Below, in pieces: positions 7,810-15,931 of a DNA stretch of 45,165 bases. Origin of the DNA: Thermoplasmata archaeon (lineage in GTDB: Archaea > Thermoplasmatota > Thermoplasmata > Lutacidiplasmatales > UBA184); the NCBI GenBank assembly GCA_021806135.1, contig JAJZYB010000011.1, forward strand, positions 1 to 45,165, given 5' to 3'. The notes under the pieces are model-generated. The model saw only the letters and a program-made list of their open reading frames with translations. It was not told where the DNA came from and ran no database searches. Each line of letters opens with the position of its first letter. Position 1 is the first letter of the stretch. A program made the position numbers and the translations under genes.

Positions 7810-9714
7810 CTATTTACTCGTATCCGACCCGCCCGGCCCCGGCGCGGGGGCGTGGGCGGTGACCCGGACGGCCGCTCCCCGCTCCCACCGGGCCATCTCC
7901 CCGGCCGCGAGCACCGCCCGGCCCACGGCCAGAAGACGGTCCGAGGCATCCACGACAAGGACCGGAGAACCCGGAACGCAACCCGGGTCCGCTTCCTGGA
8001 CGTGCCGGCTGAACAGGGTCCTGCCCTCCGCCACGAACGCACTGGCCTCCTGGGAGGCCACCACTCGCCCGGAGGGGTAGGGGAGGTGCGGCTGCAAGAA
8101 CGCTCCCCCTTGGAAGGTCAGGTGAGGCAGCCCGTCGAGCCCCACCTCCAGGAGAGACGCCCCGTCCCGGAGGACGCGCCGTAAGCGCCCGGTGGCCCGG
8201 GAATGCACGGGCCGGAGCCGTTCGCGCACCAGCTGTTCGCGCAGCGATCTTCCCCAGACCCACTCCAGCAGTCCGAGCACGTGGCGCAGCGTCCACCCTT
8301 CGGCGCGGTCGACCGGTCCCCCCGAGCCCGGACCCGGGGCCTCCGGGGGGGGAAGCTCGAGCCGGGGTCCCGCCCGAAGGAGGGAGGGGCCGACCGGGTA
8401 GATCTCCGTCAGTTCCAGGGGGACCTCCCCCAGTGGGGTCGGGACCACCCAAAGGGTGGGGTCCTCCGGTCCCTCCGGCCCGAGCGGGGGGGCCGCGCGG
8501 AGGGCCTCGGGAGATAGAGGGCGGCCGCGGACCCGGTGGCGGGGACCACGATCGCGTCCGTAGCGCTCGAGCCCCGCGCTCCAGCGAAGGAGGGTGGGCC
8601 GGCTCAGGGAGAGCGGAGAAACGAACCGGAAGGTCCGCCGGGAGTAGGGCTCCACCGGTAGGAACAGCTGGCCGGACCCCTCGGTGGCCTCCAAGGCATC
8701 GTAGAGCGCCGGGTGACCCCCCGCCCGGCGTTCGGCCAGCTCCCAGAGCGTTCCGTCCCGGATCGCCTGGCGGACCCGGGCGATCTCCCGGAGGCACTGG
8801 TCGAGGTTGTGCCGGGCCAGGTGGAGCTGCCGCTCCTCAACGGATCGTTGGGAGAGCCCGACGAGCGGGACCTCCCGGCAGAGGGCGCAGCCGCAGATCT
8901 CCTCCTGGACGTCGGCCAGAGGGAGGGAGCCTTCGGGAAAGAGCAAGGTCTCCCGGAGGGCGAACTTGTGGTAGGAGGCGGAATCGAACAGGTCTCCCCC
9001 CCAGAGCGCGCCGAGGGCGAAGAGCATGGGGTGACCGACCCCGAAGAGATGGACGGGCTTCTCCGGAGCCAGATGTGGACGGACCGCCGCCAGCACCCGG
9101 ACGAGCTCCGTGAACCGGTAGCGCTCCAGGAGCGGGACGATACCCCCCACCGCCTGGATGTCGGCGAAGGGGGCCCCCCCCCGGGCCGACCGCGCCCGGA
9201 GGTCCGGGTGGAGTCCGCCCTGGACCGGCACCGCGAGAAGGGAGACGCCACGGAGTTCCCGGGCCTCCCGGGCCCGCCGGAGGGTCTCCTCGACCGCGGC
9301 CTCGGCCTGCTGCCAGGAGTCCGCGGGTTCCCCGAAGACGTCGAGGACCGTGGCCACGTCGCTCCCCACCCGGGTCTGGAAACGGAGGATCTCAGCGGGG
9401 GAGACGCTGACCGTTCCCTCACTGTGCTGCTGGAAGGCCCCGGAATCGGTCATGAGGGTCCCGGGAAACCCCAGGAAGCGGTGGAGGCCGAGCTCCTCGG
9501 CCCGGGGCCGGAGGGCCGGGTCCCGGTAGAGCAGATAGCTGGAGGTGATCGCCATGCGGATCCCGAACCGCTCGAAGAGCTCCCCCGGGGGTATTCCCTG
9601 CCTTCCCGGGTCCGGGTGCACCACCGGGAGCAGCGCAGGGGTCTCCACAGTGCCGTGAGGGGTGGCCAGACGACCGAGACGGCCGAACCCGTCCCGGTCC
9701 CTCAGCTCGAACAC
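7810..9714 (-). CDS. tgtA: Archaeosine tRNA-guanine transglycosylase (arcTGT) with C-terminal PUA domain
   Basis: Exchanges guanine-15 of tRNA for preQ0 as the first tRNA step of archaeosine synthesis. The catalytic TIM barrel starts MFELRDRDGFGRLG; the catalytic-Asp loop is TDSGAFQ (D90), FGVGHP is a substrate-pocket motif, and CGCALC with a downstream His forms the structural zinc site near residues 280-310. The C-terminal third has the archaeal extension, ending in a PUA domain (GLPHLTFQGGAFLQPHLP, RVVASQEASAFVAEGRTLF) that recognises the acceptor/CCA end. At 634 residues it matches the long archaeal form rather than bacterial Tgt. It lies after the uracil-DNA glycosylase and before the 77-aa gene, all leftward. 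Confidence 0.95.
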   Translation of the reverse strand: MFELRDRDGFGRLGRLATPHGTVETPALLPVVHPDPGRQGIPPGELFERFGIRMAITSSYLLYRDPALRPRAEELGLHRFLGFPGTLMTDSGAFQQHSEGTVSVSPAEILRFQTRVGSDVATVLDVFGEPADSWQQAEAAVEETLRRAREARELRGVSLLAVPVQGGLHPDLRARSARGGAPFADIQAVGGIVPLLERYRFTELVRVLAAVRPHLAPEKPVHLFGVGHPMLFALGALWGGDLFDSASYHKFALRETLLFPEGSLPLADVQEEICGCALCREVPLVGLSQRSVEERQLHLARHNLDQCLREIARVRQAIRDGTLWELAERRAGGHPALYDALEATEGSGQLFLPVEPYSRRTFRFVSPLSLSRPTLLRWSAGLERYGRDRGPRHRVRGRPLSPEALRAAPPLGPEGPEDPTLWVVPTPLGEVPLELTEIYPVGPSLLRAGPRLELPPPEAPGPGSGGPVDRAEGWTLRHVLGLLEWVWGRSLREQLVRERLRPVHSRATGRLRRVLRDGASLLEVGLDGLPHLTFQGGAFLQPHLPYPSGRVVASQEASAFVAEGRTLFSRHVQEADPGCVPGSPVLVVDASDRLLAVGRAVLAAGEMARWERGAAVRVTAHAPAPGPGGSDTSK

Positions 9715-9795
9715 GTCAGGCGCCTGCCACCGGAACGACTAAAGCTTCGCCCCCGTGAACCATTCCCCCTGGTCGGGGTGCCCGGGGCAAGCTCG

Positions 9796-10533
9796 TCACT
9801 CCGGGGCCCCGCGGGTGGGGTAGGACCCCAGAAGATCCTGCTTGAGGGCGCGCAACACGGCCCTGAAGGCCTCCTCCGAAAGGAGACCCGTCTGCACGTT
9901 CCGGGGGCTGGGGTGGTAGGAGGCCCAGACCACCGGGGCCTCCGGGCCGAGTGGATGGCGGAGACCGTGGGAGAAGGAGGGAAAACGCCCGGAGCACCCA
10001 TACAGCTCTTCCACCGCCCAGCGGACCTGGTCGTAGGCGACCCGGCCCAATGGGAGGAGGACCCGGGCGCGGGGAAGCAGGGAGAGCTCCTCGACCATGA
10101 ACGGGCGGCAACGATGCACCTCCCGGGACGCGGGGCGGTTGTCCGGAGGGACGCAGCGCACGGCCAGGCTCAGGTACGTCCCCCGGTAGCGGAGACCGTC
10201 CGTCCGGGACTCGGAGACCGGCTGGTTCGCAAATCCCTCCTGGTACAGTGCCGAGACCAGGAACCGGGCCGACCGGTCCCCGGTGAAGACCCGGCCGGTG
10301 CGGTTCGCCCCCTGGGCGGCCGGCGCGAGCCCGATGAGGACGAGTTCTGCGTCCGGGTCCCCGAATCCCATCACCGGTCGTCCCCAGTGGGGACCGCCGC
10401 CCCGGAGCTTCCCCTGGTCGGCAAGCCCCTCCCGCCACCGGACCAGCCGGGGACAGGCCCGGCAGCCCTCCACCCGTTCCCGGAGCGAGGCCCACGCCGC
10501 TACGGGTCCAGGCGGGCCTTTCCGAGTGGGCAT
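9796..10533 (-). CDS. Uracil-DNA glycosylase, family 5 (UDGb type), 4Fe-4S
   Basis: Removes uracil, and in this family also hypoxanthine or other deaminated bases, from DNA. Motif 1 is GLAPAAQGANRTGRVFTGD, characteristic of family 5 because it lacks the polar catalytic Asp/Asn of other UDGs. Motif 2 is HPSPRN near residue 210. Four cysteines (CRACPRL near the start, then RCVPPDNRP and HRCRPF with 14 residues between) fit the conserved 4Fe-4S ligands. ATG 10533 (MPTRKGPPG) is chosen because a GAGGGAGAG ribosome site precedes it; ATG 10566 in the same frame is the alternative. The C-terminus contains QDLLGSY, a weak match to a PCNA-binding peptide. Confidence 0.92.
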   Translation of the reverse strand: MPTRKGPPGPVAAWASLRERVEGCRACPRLVRWREGLADQGKLRGGGPHWGRPVMGFGDPDAELVLIGLAPAAQGANRTGRVFTGDRSARFLVSALYQEGFANQPVSESRTDGLRYRGTYLSLAVRCVPPDNRPASREVHRCRPFMVEELSLLPRARVLLPLGRVAYDQVRWAVEELYGCSGRFPSFSHGLRHPLGPEAPVVWASYHPSPRNVQTGLLSEEAFRAVLRALKQDLLGSYPTRGAPE

Positions 10534-10618
10534 GGGGGTCCCTTCTCTCCCTCTCCGGCATCCCACCGCGCTCCGGGCCCATGCAGGGAGGAGGAGGAAA
10601 AGGACAGGTCGACCGAAT

Positions 10619-10628
10619 CCTTAAAGCC
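10619..10628 (-). promoter_or_regulatory. Probable TATA element for the uracil-DNA glycosylase gene
   Basis: GGCTTTAAGG on the minus strand is the only AT-rich patch upstream of the gene. Transcription would start near 10598, leaving a leader of 30-65 nt depending on the start codon used. Confidence 0.35.
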
Positions 10629-10750
10629 GGGAGGAGGCGGGGTGGATCGGCGCGCTCCCGGGCCGAGAGGCCGGCGGGCATCGTGGGGAAGGGAGGGGCT
10701 CGAGCCTCCGCAAGCTAGATAGTTCCCGCGCTCCCCTCTCACGGTCCCCT

Positions 10751-11905
10751 ATGTCCCCCTCGACCCACCCCCTGGCCGTCGCCGGGCTGAACCTGCTCCC
10801 GATGGCCTCCAGCTACCGGGGCCCCCTGGCCCCCGGATGCGAGCAGTGCAAGGAGGGGCGCAAGATGGTCCTCTTCGTCACCGGTCGTTGCCGCTTCCGG
10901 TGCTTCTACTGCCCGGTCTCGGAGAGACGGAACCAACTGGACGTCACTTACGCCAACGAGCGGGAGGTTCACGCCGACTCCGATGTGATCGAGGAGGCCG
11001 AAGCCATGGGAGCCTCTGGAACGGGCATCACCGGGGGGGACCCGTTGGGGGTCCTCCCGCGGACGTTGCACTACGTGACGCTTCTCAAGGAGACCTTCGG
11101 AAAGGGGCACCACGTGCACCTGTACACCCACGAGCCGAACCCGCAGAAGGTGGAGGCCCTTGCCCGGGCGGGGCTGGACGAGTTCCGGCTGCATATCCCC
11201 CCCTATCTGTGGGGGTCTCTGGAGGGCCGGGGAGCGGCCTACCGGAACACCCTGCTCCGGGCACGGGCCCTGGGGATGAGGCAGGGGGTGGAGATCCCGG
11301 TGGTCCCGGGTCATGGCCGGGAGCTCCGGGTCCTGCTCCACGCCCTGGAGGAGCTTCCGGTGGACTTCGTCAACTTGAACGAACTGGAGTTCTCGTCAAC
11401 GAACGAGGCCAAGCTCTGGGCCGAGGGATTGGAAGGGAACCCCCGGGGTTGGGGGGTACGGGGAAGCCGCAAGGAGGCCGAGGCCCTGGTCCGGGAGCGT
11501 TCCTGGCGGGTGCCGGTCCACTTCTGCTCGTCGGGGTTCAAGGACTCCGTCCAGCTCCGGGAGAGGCTGAAGCGCCGGGCGGAGCGGACCGCCCGTCCCT
11601 TCCACCGGATCACACCGGACGGAACGCTGGTGATGGGGATCGTCGAACTCCCCCACGGGGAGGCAGACCTTCCCCGGGTCCTGCGCGCCTTGGGAAAGCC
11701 TCGGGGCCCGCCGAAGGGAACCTACGTCGTGGACCTGGTCCGCCGTCGGGTGGAATTGGGGGCGGACCGGCTACGGGGCCTGGCGCGGCGGCTGCCCTTC
11801 CCCGCTTTCGAGGTGGAGCTGTACCCCACCGCGGACCCCCTCGAGGTGGAGCGTTCTCCCTTGAACGACGCCGCCTTCTCGCCGAAGCCCTCCGTAGGCT
11901 CGTAG
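10751..11905 (+). CDS. Radical SAM protein resembling COG2108 (PFL-activase-related, uncharacterised)
   Basis: A radical SAM enzyme of unknown substrate. The iron-sulfur/SAM motif is CRFRCFYC (residues 48-55) in the opening strand, followed by a GGDPL SAM-contact motif near residue 96. A second Cys pair, CEQC at about residues 31-34, precedes the motif. The barrel continues with HLYTHEPNPQKVEALARAGLDEFRLHIP, and the C-terminus VELYPTADPLEVERSPL resembles the end of archaeal COG2108 members. ATG 10751 follows a TATA-like agctagatag about 35 nt upstream, so the leader would be very short. The final 184 nt overlap an antisense small ORF (11722-12093). The family is conserved in archaea; I know of no assigned reaction. 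Confidence 0.88.
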   Translation: MSPSTHPLAVAGLNLLPMASSYRGPLAPGCEQCKEGRKMVLFVTGRCRFRCFYCPVSERRNQLDVTYANEREVHADSDVIEEAEAMGASGTGITGGDPLGVLPRTLHYVTLLKETFGKGHHVHLYTHEPNPQKVEALARAGLDEFRLHIPPYLWGSLEGRGAAYRNTLLRARALGMRQGVEIPVVPGHGRELRVLLHALEELPVDFVNLNELEFSSTNEAKLWAEGLEGNPRGWGVRGSRKEAEALVRERSWRVPVHFCSSGFKDSVQLRERLKRRAERTARPFHRITPDGTLVMGIVELPHGEADLPRVLRALGKPRGPPKGTYVVDLVRRRVELGADRLRGLARRLPFPAFEVELYPTADPLEVERSPLNDAAFSPKPSVGS

Positions 11906-12093
11906 CCCTCGTCGCACAGATGCCCCCCGAAGGTCAGGTAGCGCTCATCGGCCCGCTGATGCTTGATGGAGCAAGGTCCCCACCCCCGGTCCTCCTCCCC
12001 GTACCAGAGGGGACAGTCCCGACAGTGCAAGGTCACCGTGCTGAGGGCCGTCCCGGGGCGGGAACGATCGACGGCGCCGGACGCGTCGGTCAC
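11722..12093 (-). CDS. Small Cys-rich protein translationally coupled to folD, 123 aa
   Basis: GTG 12093 overlaps the folD stop as GTGA, a typical coupled start, which is the main reason to accept this gene. Residues about 22-65 look like a real metal-binding domain: CRDCPLWYGEEDRGWGPC, then a His and a further Cys (GGHLCDEGYEP). The remaining ~55 residues, Ser/Arg-rich, lie antisense to the end of the radical SAM gene and look like a shadow translation, so the functional protein may effectively be the N-terminal half with a disordered tail. Function unknown; a zinc or iron-sulfur site is inferred from the cysteine spacing only. A lost earlier stop codon is an alternative explanation of the odd tail. 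Confidence 0.55.
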   Translation of the reverse strand: MTDASGAVDRSRPGTALSTVTLHCRDCPLWYGEEDRGWGPCSIKHQRADERYLTFGGHLCDEGYEPTEGFGEKAASFKGERSTSRGSAVGYSSTSKAGKGSRRARPRSRSAPNSTRRRTRSTT

Positions 12094-13007
12094 GGCAGCG
12101 TCCCCAAGCCTTCCCCGAGCGCCCAGCCCCTCAGGACGTTGGCCATGAGCTCCACCGAGGTCACCGGACCGATCCCGCCCGGCACGGGCGTGAGGGCCGA
12201 CGCATACCCCTGCAGGTCCGCGTGGTCCGCATCCCCGACCACCGTCATCCCACCGGGGGCCTTCGGGTCGGCCCGGGTGGAGACTCCCACGTCCACCACG
12301 GCCGCGCCCGGGCGGACGGCCTGGCGGCCCAACAGTCCCGGATGCCCTGCGCAGGAGACCACGAGCTCCGCCTCCCGGGTCGTCTGGGAAAGCTCCCGGG
12401 TCCGGGAGTGGGCCACGGTAACGGTGGCATCCCCACCCTCCCCCCGTAGGAGGAAGAGCAACGCCGTGGGCAGGCCGACCGTCTCGCTCCGGCCAAGCAC
12501 CACCACCCGGCGTCCTGGGATGGAGTAGCGGTAGTGCTTCAGCACGGAGAAGACCGCCCGGGCCACGGCGGGGACCTGGAGCGGGCGTCCTGCCACGAGC
12601 CGGCCCAGGTTGACGGAGCCCACCCCATCCACGTCCTTTTCCGGGGAAAGTCCCGAGACCAGGTCGAAGAAGTCCAGGGGAGGGGGGAGCGGGTGCTGCA
12701 GGAGGATGCCATGGACCGAGGGGTCGGAGTCAAGGGCGCGGAGCCGGGCCTTCAGGGTCTCCCCCCCCGTGTGCTCGGGCAGGGCGATGGCCTCGAACTG
12801 GATGCCCAGGCGCTCGGCCCAGCGTCGTTGCTGGCGTTGGTAGACGGAGAAGGGGGTGCCCTCGCCGAGCGCCACGCTCACCAGTCGCGGAGGCCGGACG
12901 CCCTCGGATGGCCAGCCGGCCCGCAGGGACATGAGCTCCTTCTGCCGTGCCTCGGCCACGGGGCGGCCCTCCCACCGGACCGTGACGCTCTCACTCCCAC
13001 CGTACAA
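12090..13007 (-). CDS. folD: FolD-family methylenetetrahydrofolate dehydrogenase, cyclohydrolase Lys replaced by Gln
   Basis: Oxidises 5,10-methylene-THF to methenyl-THF; bifunctional members also hydrolyse it to formyl-THF. Two domains are visible: the folate domain (residues 1-140) with [10 protein letters not shown] and [16 protein letters not shown], and the Rossmann domain with [13 protein letters not shown] and a C-terminal [19 protein letters not shown] gapless comparison with E. coli FolD, from memory, places Y50 at Y56, Q98 at Q104 and D121 at D127, but K54 at Q60 (codon 12828-12830, CAA). That lysine is needed for cyclohydrolase activity, so this enzyme may be dehydrogenase-only. 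TTG 13007 gives 305 residues and would be nearly leaderless from the shared TATA box at 13033; GTG 12959 has a ribosome site but would remove the first strand. Confidence 0.9.
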   Translation of the reverse strand: MYGGSESVTVRWEGRPVAEARQKELMSLRAGWPSEGVRPPRLVSVALGEGTPFSVYQRQQRRWAERLGIQFEAIALPEHTGGETLKARLRALDSDPSVHGILLQHPLPPPLDFFDLVSGLSPEKDVDGVGSVNLGRLVAGRPLQVPAVARAVFSVLKHYRYSIPGRRVVVLGRSETVGLPTALLFLLRGEGGDATVTVAHSRTRELSQTTREAELVVSCAGHPGLLGRQAVRPGAAVVDVGVSTRADPKAPGGMTVVGDADHADLQGYASALTPVPGGIGPVTSVELMANVLRGWALGEGLGTLP

Positions 13008-13032
13008 AGGATTTATGCGAGGGACCCCTTCG

Positions 13033-13040
13033 TATATAAG
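13033..13040. promoter_or_regulatory. Shared TATA box between divergent folD and lonB
   Basis: TATATAAG, symmetrical in its TATATA core, is the AT-rich centre of the 79-nt folD/lonB gap. Rightward spacing puts the lonB start site near 13062, 25 nt before its ATG. Leftward spacing puts the folD start site near 13010, just ahead of the TTG at 13007. One element could serve both directions. A second AT-rich patch, CATAAATCC on the minus strand at 13010-13018, is too close to the TTG to serve it. Confidence 0.55.
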
Positions 13041-13086
13041 TCTCGGAGCCCCCTCTGCGCGGTCGGCTCCGTTCAGGATACGATGC

Positions 13087-15096
13087 ATGACCGAGAACGA
13101 TAACCCTCCCGAGGACGCGGTCACCACCGTGGATGTGGACACGTGGGCCGCCGCGCTGCCGTTCAACACGACCGCGGACGTGGAGGTCCCCGGACGCCTG
13201 TTGGACCAGGTGATCGGCCAGGACGAGGCGGTGGAGGTGGCCAAGAAGTCCGCCCAGCAGAAGCGCCACATGATCCTCATCGGGGATCCGGGGACGGGCA
13301 AGAGCATGCTCGCCCGGGCCATGGTGGATTTCCTGCCGAGGGAACCGCTGCAGGACCTGCTCGCCTATCCCAACCCTGAGGATCCCAACGAGCCGAAGAT
13401 CCGGGTGGTCCCGGCGGGGAAAGGGAAGGAGATCGTGGCCGCGCAGAAGATGGCGGCCACCCAGAAGAAGGAGACCCGCGCCTTCCTGTTCATCGGGATC
13501 GCCATCCTGATCGGGGGCCTGGTGGTCTGGAGCGTCATCACGGACCCGGCGCAGGGGCTCCTTTCCCTGCTCATCGGGTTCTTCGTCATCATCACGCTGT
13601 TCTTGCTCATGCGCCTGGTGACCACGCGCAACGACGGGGCCGACGCGGTGGCGAAGCTTCTGGTCGGTCATACCACGGACGACAAGGCGCCCTTCATCGA
13701 CGCCACCGGGGCCCACGCGGGGGCGCTCTTGGGCGACGTGAAGCACGACCCGTACCAGTCCGGAGGGCTGGAGACGCCCCCCCACGAGCGGGTGGAGGTG
13801 GGGGCCATCCACAAGGCGAACGGGGGAGTGCTCTTCATCGACGAGATGAACATGCTCAAGATGGAGAGCCAGCACGCCCTCCTGACCGCGCTGCAGGAGC
13901 GGCGCTTCCCCATCGTGGGGCAGTCGGAGCGCTCGGCCGGGGCGATGGTGAAGACCGAACCGGTCCCCTGCGACTTCATCCTGGTGGCGGCGGGGAACAT
14001 CGACTCGGTGCAGGAGATGCACCCCGCGCTGCGCAGCCGGATCCGGGGCTACGGATACGAGGTCTACGTGAAGAGCGCCATGACGGACAGCCTCGCCAAC
14101 CGCCAGAAGCTGGTCCGGTTCGTGGCCCAGGAGGTCACCAAGGACAAGAAGGTGCCCCACTTCGACAAGGGCGCCGTGGCGGAGATCGTCCGGGAGGCCC
14201 AGCGCCGGTCGGGCCGCTCCGGGCACCTGACCCTCCGTCTCCGGGAGCTTGGGGGGCTGGTCCGGGTGGCCGGGGACGTGGCGAACACCGACGGGGCCAA
14301 GGTGGTCACCGCCGAGCACGTGGCCCGCGCCAAGCGGACGAGCCGCTCGCTGGAACAGCAGATCGCGGAGCGCTACATCGAACGCCGCCGGGAATACCGG
14401 ATGTTCTCCACCGAAGGATCGGCGGTGGGCGTGGTCAACGGGCTCGCGGCCATCGGCGGCCAGGGCGGGATGATGGAGTTCTCCGGCATCGTGCTCCCCA
14501 TCGCCGCGGAGGTCACCCCCGCCCACGCCCGGGAAGGGGGGGTCGTGGTGGCCACCGGGAAGCTGGGGGACATCGCCAAGGAGGCGGTGCAGAACGTCTC
14601 CGCCCTGATCAAGAAGTACACCGGCCGGGACATCTCGCTGTACGACATCCACATCCAGTTCGTGGGCACTTCCGACGGGGTGGAGGGGGACAGTGCGTCC
14701 GTCTCCATCGCCACGGCGGTGATCAGTGCGCTCGAAGGGGTCCCTGTGGACCAGAGCGTGGCCATGACCGGCTCCTTGAACGTCCGGGGATCCGTGCTGC
14801 CCGTCGGCGGGGTCACCGCCAAGGTGGAGGCGGCGGCCGAGGCCGGCTTGACCCGCGTCATCGTCCCGGAGGACAACCTCTCCGACCTCATGCTCGAGCG
14901 CCGCTACCGCACCATGGTGGAGGTGATCCCCGTGAAGACCCTCCGCGACGTGCTCCGGGTGGCGTTGGTGGGCACCGAGGAGAAGAAGGCGAGCCTACTG
15001 GAACGGCTCACGGAGATGGTCCGGGCGAACTCCAGGGACGGTTCCGGCCCCTCCCCCGCTCCTTCGGGGAGCCTGGTGGCGCCGAAGCCCCACTGA
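13087..15096 (+). CDS. lonB: Archaeal membrane-anchored ATP-dependent protease LonB
   Basis: Unfolds and degrades damaged proteins at the cytoplasmic membrane. The 669 residues contain the AAA+ Walker A GDPGTGKS (66-73), then an insertion with two transmembrane helices (about 132-152 and 158-178) that is diagnostic for archaeal LonB, Walker [11 protein letters not shown], and the C-terminal serine protease domain with catalytic Ser536 in EGDSAS and Lys579 in [10 protein letters not shown]. No bacterial-type N-terminal LAN domain is present. The second ATG (13087) is used; the ATG four nt upstream opens a frame of only six codons. The C-terminal ~30 residues are Ser/Pro-rich. All catalytic parts are intact. 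Confidence 0.97.
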   Translation: MTENDNPPEDAVTTVDVDTWAAALPFNTTADVEVPGRLLDQVIGQDEAVEVAKKSAQQKRHMILIGDPGTGKSMLARAMVDFLPREPLQDLLAYPNPEDPNEPKIRVVPAGKGKEIVAAQKMAATQKKETRAFLFIGIAILIGGLVVWSVITDPAQGLLSLLIGFFVIITLFLLMRLVTTRNDGADAVAKLLVGHTTDDKAPFIDATGAHAGALLGDVKHDPYQSGGLETPPHERVEVGAIHKANGGVLFIDEMNMLKMESQHALLTALQERRFPIVGQSERSAGAMVKTEPVPCDFILVAAGNIDSVQEMHPALRSRIRGYGYEVYVKSAMTDSLANRQKLVRFVAQEVTKDKKVPHFDKGAVAEIVREAQRRSGRSGHLTLRLRELGGLVRVAGDVANTDGAKVVTAEHVARAKRTSRSLEQQIAERYIERRREYRMFSTEGSAVGVVNGLAAIGGQGGMMEFSGIVLPIAAEVTPAHAREGGVVVATGKLGDIAKEAVQNVSALIKKYTGRDISLYDIHIQFVGTSDGVEGDSASVSIATAVISALEGVPVDQSVAMTGSLNVRGSVLPVGGVTAKVEAAAEAGLTRVIVPEDNLSDLMLERRYRTMVEVIPVKTLRDVLRVALVGTEEKKASLLERLTEMVRANSRDGSGPSPAPSGSLVAPKPH

Positions 15097-15111
15097 GGGG
15101 GAGGGCACTTC

Positions 15112-15345
15112 GTGGCCGTCCGGCCGGTGCATCCCCGGGGAGTCCATACCGAGGGGCCCGCCCACCCGGGCGGCCTCCCGCCGGGGTTCCCCCCCCGGAG
15201 GAACCGACCTTGCTACGAATTCAACCTGAAGCTCCCGCGACCCACGAACGACCGGGGATGCGAACACTGCCGCCACTACCTGACCGCCCGTTGCCCTCAC
15301 CTCGAGGAGTTCCTGGAAGACCTGGAGGAACCCGAGCCGGAGTGA
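15112..15345 (+). CDS. Small Cys-containing protein between lonB and nadM, 77 aa
   Basis: GTG 15112 follows GGGGGAGGG at good spacing, 15 nt after the lonB stop, so it is probably co-transcribed with lonB. The first 35 residues are Pro/Gly/Arg-rich and perhaps disordered. The C-terminal half (PCYEFNLKLPRPTNDRGCEHCRHYLTARC, given here in two parts of a single segment) carries four cysteines, C-x(n)-CxxC-x(n)-C, with an acidic helical tail rich in LEE repeats. The pattern suggests a small zinc site. I do not recognise the family. The 7-nt gap to nadM supports a shared operon. Confidence 0.65.
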   Translation: MAVRPVHPRGVHTEGPAHPGGLPPGFPPRRNRPCYEFNLKLPRPTNDRGCEHCRHYLTARCPHLEEFLEDLEEPEPE

Positions 15346-15352
15346 GGCCCCC

Positions 15353-15931
15353 ATGACAGGGAACGGGTTGTTGGTGGGCCGGTTCCAGCCGTTGCATCAC
15401 GGGCACGTGACCTTGGTCGACCATCTCCGCAGGACCTACCGCCCCGACACGCTCTTCGTGGTCATCGGGAGTTCCCAGGCCTCCCATACCTACCACGACC
15501 CCTTCACCGCCGGGGAGCGCTTCGAGATGCTCCTCCGGGTGATCCGGGCGGAGCGGTGGACCGACCTCTGGCCGGTCCCGGTGGCGGATCTGAACCACCA
15601 CACGCTCTGGGTGCGCCACGTGGAGAGCCTGCTGCCTGCGTTCACGATGGTGTTCACCAACGACCCCCTCACCCGGATGCTCTTCGAGGAGGCCGGCTAC
15701 GAGGTCCCGAAGCTCCCCCTCTTCCATCGGGGGGTCTACCAGGGGACGGAGATCCGACGGAGGATGGCGCTCGGGCTCCCCTGGCAGGAGGCGGTCCCCG
15801 GGGCCGTGACGCGCTTCCTGGAAGAGATTAAGGGGGAAGAGCGGGTCCGCCTGCTGGCGGGGGCCGAAGGACCTTCGGTCTCCCCGCCGTTAGGACATGA
15901 AGCGAGCCCCGGGCCGTCCCCGCCGCCGTAG
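15353..15931 (+). CDS. nadM: Archaeal nicotinamide-nucleotide adenylyltransferase
   Basis: Makes NAD+ from NMN and ATP in the cytosol. The nucleotidylyltransferase signature is at the N-terminus: GRFQPLHHGHVT (residues 9-20) with the HxGH ATP-binding motif. It continues with IGSSQASHTYHDPFTAGER, typical of the archaeal NadM group, and GTEIRRRMALG as the C-terminal ATP-phosphate motif. The conserved core is about 165 residues; the last ~20 residues are Pro/Gly/Ser-rich and overlap the start of the next gene by 35 nt, so this tail may be dispensable. A GAGG sequence precedes ATG 15353. A related but more distant adenylyltransferase lies at 42505-43122. Confidence 0.95.
   Translation: MTGNGLLVGRFQPLHHGHVTLVDHLRRTYRPDTLFVVIGSSQASHTYHDPFTAGERFEMLLRVIRAERWTDLWPVPVADLNHHTLWVRHVESLLPAFTMVFTNDPLTRMLFEEAGYEVPKLPLFHRGVYQGTEIRRRMALGLPWQEAVPGAVTRFLEEIKGEERVRLLAGAEGPSVSPPLGHEASPGPSPPP

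Noticed and set aside
12991-14652. Minus-strand 553-codon frame
   Set aside because: Antisense to lonB, which has all catalytic motifs in the plus frame.
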